Below are positions 1-10,211 of a stretch of DNA of 11,381 nucleotides, one piece after another (within the stretch, counting starts at the first letter, position 1; every line of letters begins with the position of its first letter). Both the position numbers and the translations under genes were made by a program. Under the pieces are notes generated by a model. The model searched no databases. It worked only from the letters and a program-made list of their open reading frames with translations, and had not been told where the DNA came from. The stretch spans positions 1 to 11,381 of the forward strand of contig JAAFHI010000042.1 in assembly GCA_013298335.1 (NCBI GenBank). The letters are read 5' to 3'. Source of the DNA: Actinomycetota bacterium (lineage in GTDB: Bacteria > Acidobacteriota > Blastocatellia > Chloracidobacteriales > Chloracidobacteriaceae).

Positions 1-1845
1 CAGCTCCTCGACTACGACGGGCAGTTGGTCGGTATTCTGGGCGTCTCCAATTCAAACCGGATGGAGTTCGATTCCCGCGCGCGGGCCACGGTCGGGATTT
101 TTGCCGCGCAGGCCGAGGTGGAACTGGAGCGCCGCCGGATTTCATCGGATTTGCAGCGCCTCAACGAAGATCTCGAACGGCGGGTCACCGCGCGTACCTT
201 TGAACTCGAAACCGCCAACCGGGAACTGAAGGCCCTCACCGGATTTCAGCAGACCATCTTCGACAGTTCCAGTCACGGAATTATAACCACCGATGACCAG
301 GGGATCATCCGACTGTTCAACCGGGCCGCCGAACGCATCCTCGGGTATTCGGCGGAAGACCTGGTGGATATTCATACGCCGCTGGTTTTTCACGATCTGG
401 ATGAAGTGGAAAAACGGGCCGTCACCCTGAGCGAGATGAGCGGTACCCCCGTTTCGCCCGATTTCAGCGTGTTTCGGACGATTCTTGAAACTGGTCGGAT
501 GGCCGATTTGGAATGGACCTGTATCCGGAAGGACGGCACCTCCTTCCCGGCGCAGCTTTCACTGACGCAGTTGAAGGCGGACGGCAAAAAACTGACCGGC
601 GGACTCGGTATCCTGACCGACATCACCGACCAGAAGCGGGCTCAGGAGTTGTTGCTGCGCCAGTCCGCCGAGATGAACCGGACCAATCTCGCCCTGATGC
701 GGATTTCCCGTCTCAAGGATGAATTCATCGCCAGCGTCAGCCACGAGTTGAGAACGCCCCTCAACGCCATTCTCGGATTGTCGGAATCCATTCGCGAGGG
801 CATTTACGGACCGGCGAATGAACGCCAGTTGCGGGCCATCTCCACCATTGAAGAAAGCGGGTTGCACCTGCTCACGCTCATCAATGACATCCTGGATCTC
901 TCAAAAGCCGAATCCGGAAAGCTCGAACCCTTTTTTTCCGAGTTCAAAGTCAGGGATGCCTGCCAGTCGGTCATCCGACTCGTTTCGGAAGGCGCGCTGA
1001 AGAAAAAAATCAAGCTGGCGGTCCAGATCGACCCCGAACTGAAAACCCTGGTTTCCGATGAACGGAGGGTGAAGCAGATTCTGGTGAATCTCCTCGGAAA
1101 CGCGGTCAAGTTTACCCCGCCAAATCGAAACGTGGGTTTGACGGTCAGTCTTTCCCCGAATCGGAAGGAAGCGGTTTTTCAGGTTTGGGACGAAGGTATC
1201 GGCATCCCCGCCGAGAAAATTCCGAATCTGTTTCAGCCGTTCGTTCAACTCGACAGCCGCCTCTCGCGCCAGTTCGGAGGAACCGGTTTGGGACTGTCCC
1301 TGGTCGACAGCCTTTCCCGTCTGCTCGCCGGCCGCGTCGAAGTTGAAAGCCATGTGAACGTCGGGAGTCGCTTTACCGTCATTCTTCCCCTCGTTCAAAA
1401 TATGGGGAATGAGCTTTCTTCAACCAAAATCGAAGAAACCCGGAAAACCGAAATCGGAAAACTCGACCAGATCGGACGAATCAGACTGCTTTTGGCCGAA
1501 GACAACGCAGACAACGTCCTGGTCATGTCGGATTACCTGATTTCGAAGGGATTCGAGGTCGTCGTGGCTTCCGACGGGGAAATGGCCCTCCGGCTGGCGC
1601 GGGAAACCCATCCGAACATCATTTTGATGGATGTCCAGATGCCGAAAATGGACGGCCTCGAGTGTACCCGGCGGTTGCGCGCCGAACCGGCGACCGCAGC
1701 CATTCCGATCATCGCGCTGACGGCGCTGGCGCAAAGCGGCGACCGGGACAAATGTCTGGCCGCCGGGATGAATGCCTTTGTCACCAAGCCGGTCCGGCTA
1801 CGGGAATTGCTCGATATCATTCTGGAACATCTGCCCGCCGCGTAA
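1..1845 (+). CDS. Hybrid sensor histidine kinase (GAF-PAS-HisKA-HATPase-REC), 5' partial
   Basis: The frame is open from base 1, so the true start lies outside the window; a TTG at 25 is merely internal. Numbering from base 1 (614 residues): residues 1-35 are the end of a GAF domain (LVGILGVSNSN, then FAAQAEVELERRR). A coiled-coil linker follows at about 38-75 (DLERRVTARTFELETANREL). A PAS domain spans about 82-213. The HisKA H-box SVSHELRTPLN carries the phospho-accepting His248. The HATPase domain shows an N-box with Asn367, a G1 box DEGIGIP at about 397 and a G2 box GGTGLGL at about 426. A C-terminal receiver has acidic residues AEDN, phospho-acceptor Asp544 (LMDVQMPKMDG) and the conserved Lys596 (TKPV). 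No membrane segment is visible, so it is probably a cytoplasmic or soluble signalling kinase relaying phosphate His to Asp. Its signal and downstream partner are unknown; no response regulator is adjacent. The stop lies 8 bp from the stop of the convergent FGE-like gene. Confidence 0.93.
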   Translation, partial: QLLDYDGQLVGILGVSNSNRMEFDSRARATVGIFAAQAEVELERRRISSDLQRLNEDLERRVTARTFELETANRELKALTGFQQTIFDSSSHGIITTDDQGIIRLFNRAAERILGYSAEDLVDIHTPLVFHDLDEVEKRAVTLSEMSGTPVSPDFSVFRTILETGRMADLEWTCIRKDGTSFPAQLSLTQLKADGKKLTGGLGILTDITDQKRAQELLLRQSAEMNRTNLALMRISRLKDEFIASVSHELRTPLNAILGLSESIREGIYGPANERQLRAISTIEESGLHLLTLINDILDLSKAESGKLEPFFSEFKVRDACQSVIRLVSEGALKKKIKLAVQIDPELKTLVSDERRVKQILVNLLGNAVKFTPPNRNVGLTVSLSPNRKEAVFQVWDEGIGIPAEKIPNLFQPFVQLDSRLSRQFGGTGLGLSLVDSLSRLLAGRVEVESHVNVGSRFTVILPLVQNMGNELSSTKIEETRKTEIGKLDQIGRIRLLLAEDNADNVLVMSDYLISKGFEVVVASDGEMALRLARETHPNIILMDVQMPKMDGLECTRRLRAEPATAAIPIIALTALAQSGDRDKCLAAGMNAFVTKPVRLRELLDIILEHLPAA

Positions 1846-1853
1846 GAACCGGA

Positions 1854-2582
1854 CTACATCGAGCGCGCCACCCTGAAATCGATTCCGGTCTGCCGGGTGA
1901 GTTCAGGCATCCGGATACGGCTGGCCGAACGGCATTGGTCGGCGGTACTCCGATAATCTCCGCCGCGGAGGACCCGCACTGCGGATTCTCCGCCCCAATC
2001 CCGGACCGTGCCGTCCGCGGGCGCAAACCTGGAGGTCGGATGCCATTGGTCCTGACGCCATTCCCGGTCGCTTCCTGGCATGTCGTGGAGGCCGAATCCG
2101 TTCGGAATTCCGAGATTTCCGACCCGGACGGGATGTTCGGGGAAGTCGGTTCGAACACAATTCCCATAAGGTTGGGTTCCGTCAAAATTGACGTACCGCG
2201 AAAGAATGTTGCCACCGAAGGAAAACGGCGTCCCAATCCCGGCCCGGCAGGCGGATTCCCATTCCGCTTCGCGCGGCAAACGGTGGACCGGTTCGGCTTG
2301 GCGTTCGATGTCCACTTTCGGCGATTGGGACACCACCTGCCACTGTTCGGGGGGCACCTGAAACGCGCTCAGGAAAAATGCCCTGATTTCGACCGAGTGC
2401 TGTGGTTTTTCAGGCCCCAGCCCTTCGGCGGCAAAGCTGCCTATCTGAAATTTCCCTGCGGGAACGTAGACGAGCCGAATCTTCACTCCGTCACCAATCG
2501 GGTCGGCGAAATACCGGCTTTCGCCCGAGAGCCAGTCCACCTGATTTCCCCAGTCATCGAGCAGGACAATGGTCGGAAACAA
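1854..2582 (-). CDS. FGE-sulfatase (SUMF1) domain protein, probably degenerate
   Basis: The 242-residue product matches the formylglycine-generating-enzyme fold family along its length: LVYVPAGKFQIGS (about 37-49), PEKPQHSVEIRAFFLS, LPREAEWESACRAG, PFSFGGN, the YVNFDG stretch, FGLHDM, RVLRGGDYR and a C-terminal IDFRVARS. This is the subtype common in cyanobacterial and other environmental proteins, usually not a true sulfatase activator. Two oddities suggest decay. Between KVDIERQAEP and HRLPREAEWE, about 30 residues that normally carry a PVE-VSW-DA-EFC-RLS segment are missing. The usual GNVWEW motif reads GSDREW. The catalytic cysteine pair of true FGEs is also absent (DYRSTADQC). The only available start is TTG at 2582, just two codons after an in-frame TGA, and no Shine-Dalgarno is visible. 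The frame itself is intact, so it may still be expressed. It is convergent with the upstream kinase and divergent from the DUF3299 pair. Confidence 0.6.
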   Translation of the reverse strand: MFPTIVLLDDWGNQVDWLSGESRYFADPIGDGVKIRLVYVPAGKFQIGSFAAEGLGPEKPQHSVEIRAFFLSAFQVPPEQWQVVSQSPKVDIERQAEPVHRLPREAEWESACRAGIGTPFSFGGNILSRYVNFDGTQPYGNCVRTDFPEHPVRVGNLGIPNGFGLHDMPGSDREWRQDQWHPTSRFAPADGTVRDWGGESAVRVLRGGDYRSTADQCRSASRIRMPELTRQTGIDFRVARSM

Positions 2583-2747
2583 AACTGCTCAGGGTGGAAA
2601 ACCCGAGGAATGACTGGTCGAGTGTGGAAACCGCCTCGGAAGGCCCCGGTTGATTCCGGCGGGACGAAGGGCCGGAGAAAGTGGCTGGCCTGGGTGGATA
2701 CAGTGTATTATTTTCCGTCACCAGACTTTTTTCGAGGCCACTCACCC

Positions 2748-3245
2748 ATGCTTTTCGGAATGAAATCGGTATCGCTCACCCGCCCTACTGCCTTGGTGGC
2801 GGTGTTTCTGTCTTTTTTCTTCGCCGTCGGCGTCCCCGGAATCCGCTCCAATGCCGTTTCCGCCGCCGGACCGTCGCTTCGTATCCGGGAACTGGCCGGG
2901 GTCAGGGTGGTGAATCAGAATCCCCAGTTTCCGAGCCGGGCGACCGAACTCAACGGAAAACTGGTGACGGTCAACGGTTTTATGGTGCCGCTCGGAGCAG
3001 GCGACGGAAAACTCAAGCGGTTTGTCCTGATTGAAGTTCCCCTTTCCTGCTGTTTTGCCGACGGCCCCGGAATCGACCAGATGATTTTCGTTTCCCTGGC
3101 ACCGGGAAAAGAACTCGATTACGCGAGCGATTTTCCCGTCACGGTGACCGGACGCTTCCAGGCCGGCGTTCAGAAGAACAAATACGGCCAGGTTGAAAGC
3201 CTGTACCGGATGGTCGGCGCCTCCGCCAAAAAAATCGGTGAATAG
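2748..3245 (+). CDS. Exported DUF3299-type protein, copy 1
   Basis: The product is 165 residues if started at ATG 2748; an alternative ATG at 2760 gives 161. Residues about 10-40 form a hydrophobic segment (LVAVFLSFFFAVGV) followed by SNAVSAAG, which reads as a Sec signal peptide with a likely AXA-type cleavage, so the protein is probably periplasmic. The mature part carries the family hallmark: LNGKLVTVNGFMVPL, then a strand ending in SCCFADGPGIDQMIFV, then FPVTVTGRF. This pattern (gene product involved in a 'V-GFM-PL ... CCF' fold) fits DUF3299; the function of the family is not known to me. The Cys-Cys pair could bind a metal or be redox active, which is inference. A TATTAT box at 2706-2711 is a possible -10, but no good -35 is visible. 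The in-frame open stretch upstream is antisense to the FGE-like gene and is not part of this gene. The next gene starts 18 bp downstream. Confidence 0.82.
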   Translation: MLFGMKSVSLTRPTALVAVFLSFFFAVGVPGIRSNAVSAAGPSLRIRELAGVRVVNQNPQFPSRATELNGKLVTVNGFMVPLGAGDGKLKRFVLIEVPLSCCFADGPGIDQMIFVSLAPGKELDYASDFPVTVTGRFQAGVQKNKYGQVESLYRMVGASAKKIGE

Positions 3246-3263
3246 TCCGGACGCGAACTCCCA

Positions 3264-3791
3264 ATGGCGCTGATTACCGAAAAACGACTCACCATCGGCA
3301 TGATCGTTCTGCTGGCCGGAATTCTGGTGGCCAGCCTCTTTCAGAAACAGCCTCCCGCCGCCGGGAAGGGGACCGGAATGGTTGATCAGGGGGGCGTCGT
3401 CAAACTCGGCTTCGACTACATCAAGGACGCCGATTACCAGTTCGACGCCAATCTTCCCGCCCAGAAGGACCAGCCCCCGCCCCCAAAGCTCAAGCAGCTT
3501 GACGGTCGCACCGTCGAAATCACCGGCTTCGTGATGCCGCTCTACAATCCCGATCCGAAACAGTTTCAGTTTCTGCTGGCCCAATCCCCGAACGGCTGCT
3601 GTTTTGGACTCCCACCGCAAATCCAGCATCTGGTTCTGGTTCGGATGGAAAGCGGGAAGTCTGAAATCAACGATCCGACCGTGCCTTACGTGGTTCGTGG
3701 AACCTTTTCAGTCGGCATCGACCGGGATTCGGGCGGGTACGTCAACAGCCTGCTCCGGGTCACCGCCGTTTCCGTCAAACCCGCCGGATAA
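3264..3791 (+). CDS. Membrane-anchored DUF3299-type protein, copy 2
   Basis: This 175-residue product starts at ATG 3264, 18 bp after the stop of copy 1, and is very likely co-transcribed with it. The N-terminus has basic residues (EKRLTIG) and one hydrophobic helix at about 10-27 (MIVLLAGILVASLF) with no clear cleavage site, so a single-pass membrane anchor with the domain outside the cytoplasm is likely. A proline-rich spacer (QPPPPKLK) precedes the domain. The core parallels copy 1: LDGRTVEITGFVMPLY, NGCCFGLPPQIQHLVLV, then VPYVVRGTFSVG. The two proteins are paralogues of similar length that differ mainly in how they are held outside the membrane. No strong Shine-Dalgarno precedes the ATG, which may mean translational coupling. 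The biochemical role is unknown; the conserved adjacent cysteines are the main clue. Confidence 0.82.
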   Translation: MALITEKRLTIGMIVLLAGILVASLFQKQPPAAGKGTGMVDQGGVVKLGFDYIKDADYQFDANLPAQKDQPPPPKLKQLDGRTVEITGFVMPLYNPDPKQFQFLLAQSPNGCCFGLPPQIQHLVLVRMESGKSEINDPTVPYVVRGTFSVGIDRDSGGYVNSLLRVTAVSVKPAG

Positions 3792-3813
3792 AGCCGAAAA
3801 AGTTGCCGCCGGG

Positions 3814-3841
3814 TTGCAATCGGTGAATTTTTTCCTAGAAT
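3814..3841 (+). promoter_or_regulatory. Candidate sigma-70 promoter for tRNA-Glu
   Basis: A -35-like TTGCAA (3814-3819) and a -10-like TAGAAT (3836-3841, five of six matches to TATAAT) are separated by 16 bp. Transcription would begin near 3848, about 20 bases before the tRNA. The location between the DUF3299 pair and the tRNA fits a dedicated tRNA promoter. This is a consensus match by eye only. Confidence 0.5.
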
Positions 3842-3867
3842 GCGTGTCCGTTCAATCGTTTCCTTGT

Positions 3868-3944
<77 letters not shown>

Positions 3945-4359
3945 CCCCTCTTGCGATCTCCGCTTCGCGGGGACGCGAATAACGACGGAAACAACGCCAC
4001 CGACCGCACGCCCTTCGCCGGACATTTCCTGAGAAGGATCAGGTTTCATTCGCGGTTTTTCGGGAAAGAACCCGGAAAAATGGTCGAATTTCATAAGTTC
4101 TCCCTGTGAGAGCGGGGGACCCGGAACCGTCATCTCGTCGGGATGTTCCGCGTGATGGCACGCCGGCGTCCAAGGGAAATGACTTTCCCACGCGATCCGG
4201 GGTTCATCCCGGCTGTGTTTTCGTTTGAACCGGGTGACATTTTGCGAACCGAAGTCTCCGCCCGGCGTTTGACCAGACCAACCACATACATTTTTCAGCT
4301 CGTGAATCCGGGGGCGGTTTTGATCCCTCCGGTTTGCCGAAAAGAACCGAGGAGTTCCC
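3945..4359. other. 415-bp intergenic region, no convincing gene
   Basis: No conserved coding sequence is visible. A hairpin directly after the tRNA (3957-3963 with 3967-3973, TCTCCGC/GCGGGGA, loop TTC) might aid 3' end formation, but no T-run follows it. On the minus strand, an ATG at 4094 preceded by AGGGAG with 5-base spacing opens a 53-codon frame ending at 3933, inside the tRNA; it is treated as speculative. Other minor features are a CCTGA/TCAGG hairpin (4028-4043) and inverted GGTTCA/TGAACC (4201-4206 and 4226-4231). No clear promoter for the downstream P460 gene was found. Confidence 0.6.
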
Positions 4360-5067
4360 ATGAACCGAATCAAACGGCTGGTCTTTATGGTCGTTACGGC
4401 CTTTACCTTTGGCGGAGTGATGGCCGGACATTTTCTGCATTCCGCCCGTGCCTTTTCTCAGGAAAATCCTTTGCACGATGCCGACAAGGCCGAGTTTCGC
4501 GAGTATCGCGGCTGGAAACGGATGAATCCAAAACCGATTGTCGTGGAATCGCCGAATTTCACCCTTGACGGCGTTGACAACTGAGATGTCCGGATCGTGG
4601 CCGTGCGCCGCGAAAAAAAACGAAGGCCGAAAAAGGAAAAAGCCGCGCCACCGGCGGACCGGGCGCCGTTCGCCTCGCCGAGCGCTCATGACCCATCGCG
4701 AACGGAAACGAGCGGGTCGTTTTCCCTCACTCGGAGCGCTCCGTCGTACGGGGTCGTTTTCGTGAACGGGCCGGGGGCCAAAAGCTACGAACGACACGGT
4801 GAAAGGGGAATTTTCCCGGTCGGGACGGTCATCGTCCGTGAAACCCGCCTTGAGGCCGATAATGAAATTCCGAAAACCGTTCTGGTCATGATCAAACGGG
4901 CCAAAGGGTTCAATCCGGATGGCGGCGACTGGGAATTCATCTCCGCCGACGGCATTGATCTGAAAATCCGCGAAAAACAGACCACCGGGAAGTGTCTGGA
5001 CTGTCACAAGGCCGGGAAGAAGACCGATTTCGCCTTCAAAAGCGGAAGCGACCCGAACCTTCGCTGA
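4360..5067 (+). pseudogene. Cytochrome P460-like c-heme protein interrupted by in-frame TGA
   Basis: ATG 4360 has a good Shine-Dalgarno, GAGGAG at 4349-4354, five bases upstream. The first 74 codons give a signal peptide (KRLVFMVVTAFTFGGVMAG) and the family N-terminal motif EYRGWKRMNPKP, then hit TGA at 4582-4584. The same frame is open again to 5067 and encodes the rest of the domain: GVVFVNGPG, FPVGTVIVRE, VMIKRAKGFNPDGGDWEF and the heme c motif CLDCH (Cys4993, Cys5002, His5005 by first base), followed by KAGKKTDFAF. Cytochrome P460 proteins are periplasmic heme proteins; some oxidise hydroxylamine, others have unknown roles. The segment just after the TGA is unusually Lys/Arg-rich (VRREKKRRPKKEK) and holds an A8 run at 4613-4620, so a pair of frameshifts is an alternative to a simple nonsense change. 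A GTG at 4597 could restart translation, but that product would lack a signal peptide. An assembly error is also possible. Confidence 0.7.
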
Positions 5068-5128
5068 TACGAAGGCGGAGGACTGAGGAAGGTGGCCGGC
5101 GCATCCGTCTGAAATCCGCTCCGGATGA

Positions 5129-8100
5129 CTATGCGGTGCGTCCGCCGCGCGACAGGGCCATTTGAATGGTCTTTTCCATTTCCGATTTGGTGAACGGTTT
5201 GGGAAGCAGGTGAATTTTGGATTTGGCGCGTTCCCTCGCAATGTTCAGATTGGGTGTGCCGGTCACCACCACGATGGGCGTCGAGGGATGGAGGTGGGTA
5301 AAGAGGTCGAGAAACGCTTTCCCTCCCATTTTCGGCATGATCCAGTCAGTGACCAGAAGGTCGATCTGGATATCGAATCGCTGCGCGATTTCCAGTGCCT
5401 CCACGCCGTTGCCGGTCATTTCAACCTGAAATCCGATATTCTGAAGCATTTCCCGAAACAGAATTCGGGTCTGCGGCTCATCTTCAACCAGTAGAACCCG
5501 CAATCCCGAGAAATCAACGCTCCCGAGGGGGGCCTCGATTTTCGGGATGGTCCGGGCCGGGGCATCGGTAATCGGAAAATAGAGCCAGAAGGTCGTCCCG
5601 ACCGAAAGCGCCGACTCGACGTGAATCGTTCCCTTCGATTCGGTGATGAAACCGAAAACCGAGGCGAGGCCGAGGCCGGTTCCGTTGCCGATTTCCTTGG
5701 TGGTGAAAAACGGTTCGAAGATGCGTTCCTTGATCTCCGGAGACATCCCGATACCCGTGTCGGCGACTTCAAGGACGAACAGGTCAAGCTCGGTGAATCC
5801 CGGCGGAAGCGGATAGGGAACGGAATCCCGGCCCGTTTGCCGGTGGACATGACCCCGAAACCGAAGGGTACCGCCTTCCGGCATCGCATCGCGGGCATTT
5901 ACGGCCAGATTCAGGACGCACTGGCTGAATTTTTCGCCATCCAGGAGTACCAAAACTGCTTCCTCGGGTATTTCCACCCTGATGTCGAGATTGGTCGGGA
6001 GCACTTTCTCGATGAGGGAGACGGTTTCCTCGATTTTCTCGCCGATATTGACGATGCCGGTCCGCAATTCGCCCACCCGGCTGTATGCCATCAGTTGACG
6101 CACCAGTTCGGCACCGCGATTGACGGCGGATTGAATGGTTGAAAGCTGCCGCTTTTCCTTGGTGCCGGCTTCCAGGCTCCGGTCCAGAAGCTGGGCGTGT
6201 CCACTGATGATCATCAGGATATTGTTGAAATTATGCGCGACACCGCTGGTGAGCTGGCCGATGGCTTCCATTTTCTGCGATTGCCGCAGGGTCAGTTCGG
6301 TCCTTTTTCGTTCGGTGATGTCGCGCTGGACCGAGACCCAGTGCGAATGGATGCCATCCGACTGACAGAGCGGGACGATGGAGAGTTCGGACCAGAATTC
6401 GGTCCCGTCCTTGCGGTAATTCAGGACTTCGACCGTGACCGATTCCCAGTTGGCGATGGCGTCACTCAGAACTTTTCGGGTTTCAGGCAATGTTCCCGGC
6501 CCCTGGAGGATGCGGGGCGTTTTTCCGATGACTTCTTCCCGCGTGTAGCCGGTCAGCCGCTCAAAGGTCCGGTTGACATAGAGTATGTGCTGGCCGGGAT
6601 TTTTCCTCAGGGCCGTATCGGTTATGAGGATGACGTCTTCGGCGTTGTCGATGGCGGTTTCCAGGAGCCGCAACTGATCTTCCCGGGCTTTCAGGGCTTC
6701 GATGAATTCAAGCCGCTCGGAAACGTCCCGGATAATCAGAATCGAGTCTCCGCTCAGGCTGGACGTCACGCGGATTTCAAACCACCGGAGCGATTCCTGG
6801 GTTTTCAGCGGATATTCAAAGCTCAAAACCTCCCTGGTTTTGGTCGCTTCCCGGCAGGTCGCGAGTATCCGTTCGGTCAGGTCGGGCGGGAAGCCGAGTT
6901 CCGAGATTCCGCTCCCCGGAATCCGCTCGGCAATGCCGGGAAAGAAATCCCCGGATGGCGAGATGAAATCCAGGCACTCCCACGCCGCGGAAAATCGAAT
7001 GAGCGTATCGGGAAACGCCGAAGCGAGCAGCCGGTACCGATTTTCCGACAGCTTCAGATCGGAGATCAGTTTCTTTTTGGAAGTGATGTCTTCGATGATC
7101 GTGCAGATCGAGTGAACGGTGCCGAATTCATCCGCGAGGGGGAACTTCATCACCTGGAGTTCGAAGGATCCGGTCGGCAGGTCCCGCCGTTCCTCGAAAA
7201 TGCGCGGTTCGCCGACTTTTGTCACCAGCCGGTCGGTTTCATGACTCCGGCTGGCCTGATAGGCAGGGACCAGGTCCTCCATTTTTCGACCAATCAGGTT
7301 TTCTTCCCTTACCCCGATCATTCTTTCACAGGCCCGGTTGATATAGAGAAACCGGCCTTCGAGGTCCTTGATGGAAAAGGGCAGCGGAGAGCTTCCGATG
7401 ACGGTTCGAAACCGGTTTTCGCTCTCCCGAAGCGCCTGGTAGAGGTGGTTGCGTTCCTCGAAGTCGTTTTGGAGTTGATTGTAGAGCTGTCCCTGCTTGA
7501 TGGCGATTCCGAGGTTGTCGGCGAGCGTCGTCGCCGCTGAAATTTCCTTTTCCCGCCACGGATTTTCACCATCTCCTCGGAGCAGGCTCAAACTTCCCCA
7601 GACCGTCTCCCCGACCGGAATCGGCACCAGCAGCCAGGCCCCGGGAAAACGCTCCGCCACGCCGATATTGATGGCATCGGCAATGGACGCGGTGTCGGGA
7701 ACCTGGACCACCTTTCCCATTTTCAGTTCGGCGGCAAAGGGATTGCCGGTATCAGGAATGGTGAATCCGATGGTCTCACTGAGGTCGGGGTCGAGCCGGA
7801 ATTCCGCTTCGTGCCGCCAGAATCCGCCGTCCGCGTGATATTGAACGATCACGGCGCGGTGCGATTGGAGAAATCTGGCGATTTCCTCGGTGGCGACCTT
7901 GAAAACCGCGTCGAGGCTGACCGCGTCGAGGATGGATTTGACGACCCGATTGAGGCCTTCCCATTGAAGCATCGGGTTGAAGAATTCAGGGGAAGGAGGG
8001 GCCGGAAAATGTCGGCGAATGGCGGCGGGAAGCCTCCGGAGGTGATCGGTGGTGACAAAATCGGCGATCAGGCGCTTTTCCCACCACGCGCAGGCCGTCG

Positions 8101-8386
8101 GTTCAAGGTCGGGCGGAACAATCAGGAACAGCGCCCGACCGGGAAACGCTTTTGAAGAAATGTACGCCGCGCGGTCCGCGTCGTTTGAATCCAGATACAC
8201 CACGACCGCGTCATCCCCGGTCACATCGCCCAGCCGGGCGACCTGTTCGTGGATGATGGCTTCGGACACAAAAATCCGGGAAACCCTTTCCCTGATCTCC
8301 TCTGCGGGAAGGAGCGTCTTGACGGAAAAGGTTGAATGGCCGTTTGAACTCACCACGAAACTCTCGGTACACCCTTCATCCGACAA
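5129..8386 (-). CDS. Large hybrid sensor histidine kinase (REC-like, GAF, 3 PAS, HisKA, HATPase, REC)
   Basis: This 1085-residue protein has no membrane segment and is presumably cytoplasmic. Residues about 30-130 resemble a degenerate receiver (DDAVVVYLD, then [14 protein letters not shown]) without a clear phospho-site. A GAF domain covers about 150-305. Three PAS domains follow at about 318-440, 445-565 and 567-697; the third is LOV-like ([39 protein letters not shown]) but has Pro624 where photoactive LOV domains have cysteine. The HisKA motif [17 protein letters not shown] carries His718. The HATPase has [14 protein letters not shown] (Asn830), [18 protein letters not shown] and GTGLGLASV. 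The C-terminal receiver has EDEPQ, Asp1014 ([11 protein letters not shown]) and Lys1063 (LPKPF). The start is uncertain: 8386 is TTG with no Shine-Dalgarno, and GTG codons at 8356 and 8353 are alternatives. No cognate regulator lies alongside. It is convergent with the P460 gene. Confidence 0.93.
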   Translation of the reverse strand: MSDEGCTESFVVSSNGHSTFSVKTLLPAEEIRERVSRIFVSEAIIHEQVARLGDVTGDDAVVVYLDSNDADRAAYISSKAFPGRALFLIVPPDLEPTACAWWEKRLIADFVTTDHLRRLPAAIRRHFPAPPSPEFFNPMLQWEGLNRVVKSILDAVSLDAVFKVATEEIARFLQSHRAVIVQYHADGGFWRHEAEFRLDPDLSETIGFTIPDTGNPFAAELKMGKVVQVPDTASIADAINIGVAERFPGAWLLVPIPVGETVWGSLSLLRGDGENPWREKEISAATTLADNLGIAIKQGQLYNQLQNDFEERNHLYQALRESENRFRTVIGSSPLPFSIKDLEGRFLYINRACERMIGVREENLIGRKMEDLVPAYQASRSHETDRLVTKVGEPRIFEERRDLPTGSFELQVMKFPLADEFGTVHSICTIIEDITSKKKLISDLKLSENRYRLLASAFPDTLIRFSAAWECLDFISPSGDFFPGIAERIPGSGISELGFPPDLTERILATCREATKTREVLSFEYPLKTQESLRWFEIRVTSSLSGDSILIIRDVSERLEFIEALKAREDQLRLLETAIDNAEDVILITDTALRKNPGQHILYVNRTFERLTGYTREEVIGKTPRILQGPGTLPETRKVLSDAIANWESVTVEVLNYRKDGTEFWSELSIVPLCQSDGIHSHWVSVQRDITERKRTELTLRQSQKMEAIGQLTSGVAHNFNNILMIISGHAQLLDRSLEAGTKEKRQLSTIQSAVNRGAELVRQLMAYSRVGELRTGIVNIGEKIEETVSLIEKVLPTNLDIRVEIPEEAVLVLLDGEKFSQCVLNLAVNARDAMPEGGTLRFRGHVHRQTGRDSVPYPLPPGFTELDLFVLEVADTGIGMSPEIKERIFEPFFTTKEIGNGTGLGLASVFGFITESKGTIHVESALSVGTTFWLYFPITDAPARTIPKIEAPLGSVDFSGLRVLLVEDEPQTRILFREMLQNIGFQVEMTGNGVEALEIAQRFDIQIDLLVTDWIMPKMGGKAFLDLFTHLHPSTPIVVVTGTPNLNIARERAKSKIHLLPKPFTKSEMEKTIQMALSRGGRTA

Positions 8387-8479
8387 AGAACCGGGACAAG
8401 GGAGGGTTCCTGGAAAAGATTTCCAAAGGATTGCATTGACGAGCGGAAAGGAGGGGCAGCCGACTGAAACTAAGCCGCG

Positions 8480-8511
8480 AAAAAGGGAAAGTCAAACTGT
8501 AAGGCTTTCCC
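8480..8511 (-). terminator. Intrinsic terminator downstream of ilvA
   Basis: Read on the minus strand, GGGAAAGCC (8511-8503) pairs with GACTTTCCC (8493-8485) across a 9-base loop, giving nine pairs including one G-U. Five T residues follow immediately (complement of the A-run 8480-8484). It lies about 90 bases after the ilvA stop and before the kinase start, and so separates those two transcription units. A second inverted pair (8524-8531 with 8561-8567) sits between ilvA and this terminator. Confidence 0.75.
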
Positions 8512-8600
8512 GCGCGGTGCCGGGAAAGACCTTGAAATGGTTGGAAAGTCAGGGCTTTACGGTCTTTTCAGGAGAGGGGGCTGCGGCTTCCGGGCAGGGG

Positions 8601-10112
<1,512 letters not shown>

Positions 10113-10211
10113 GGTTCGGGGGAATTCGGGCGGAAATGCTTGGGGGGCGTCCAGTCTGCCAGATGAACGCGCCCGCAACCAGTCCCGGACTCCAAAATTG
10201 AGAATAGGCGG

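Noticed and set aside
1662..2747. Long plus-strand open frame running into the first DUF3299 gene
   Set aside because: It is antisense to the FGE-like gene, has no family motifs, and the DUF3299 signal peptide clearly begins at ATG 2748 or 2760. It is a GC-driven shadow.
4015..4060. TPP riboswitch-like CTGAGA, and CCTGATCC on the other strand
   Set aside because: Only isolated short matches are present. The second arm and closing stems of a thi-box are missing, and no thiamine gene follows on either strand.
4055..4080. TTTTT-CGGG-AAAGAA-CCCG-G-AAAAA palindrome as a terminator
   Set aside because: The stem is only 4 GC pairs and is followed by A, not T, on both strands, so it is not an intrinsic terminator.
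4582..4584. TGA as selenocysteine in the P460 gene
   Set aside because: The position is not a known catalytic Cys/Sec site in the family and no convincing SECIS-like hairpin was seen right after it.
6197..7540. 447-codon plus-strand open frame inside the large kinase
   Set aside because: It is exactly antisense to well-supported PAS and HisKA coding sequence, and its product is low-complexity without domains.
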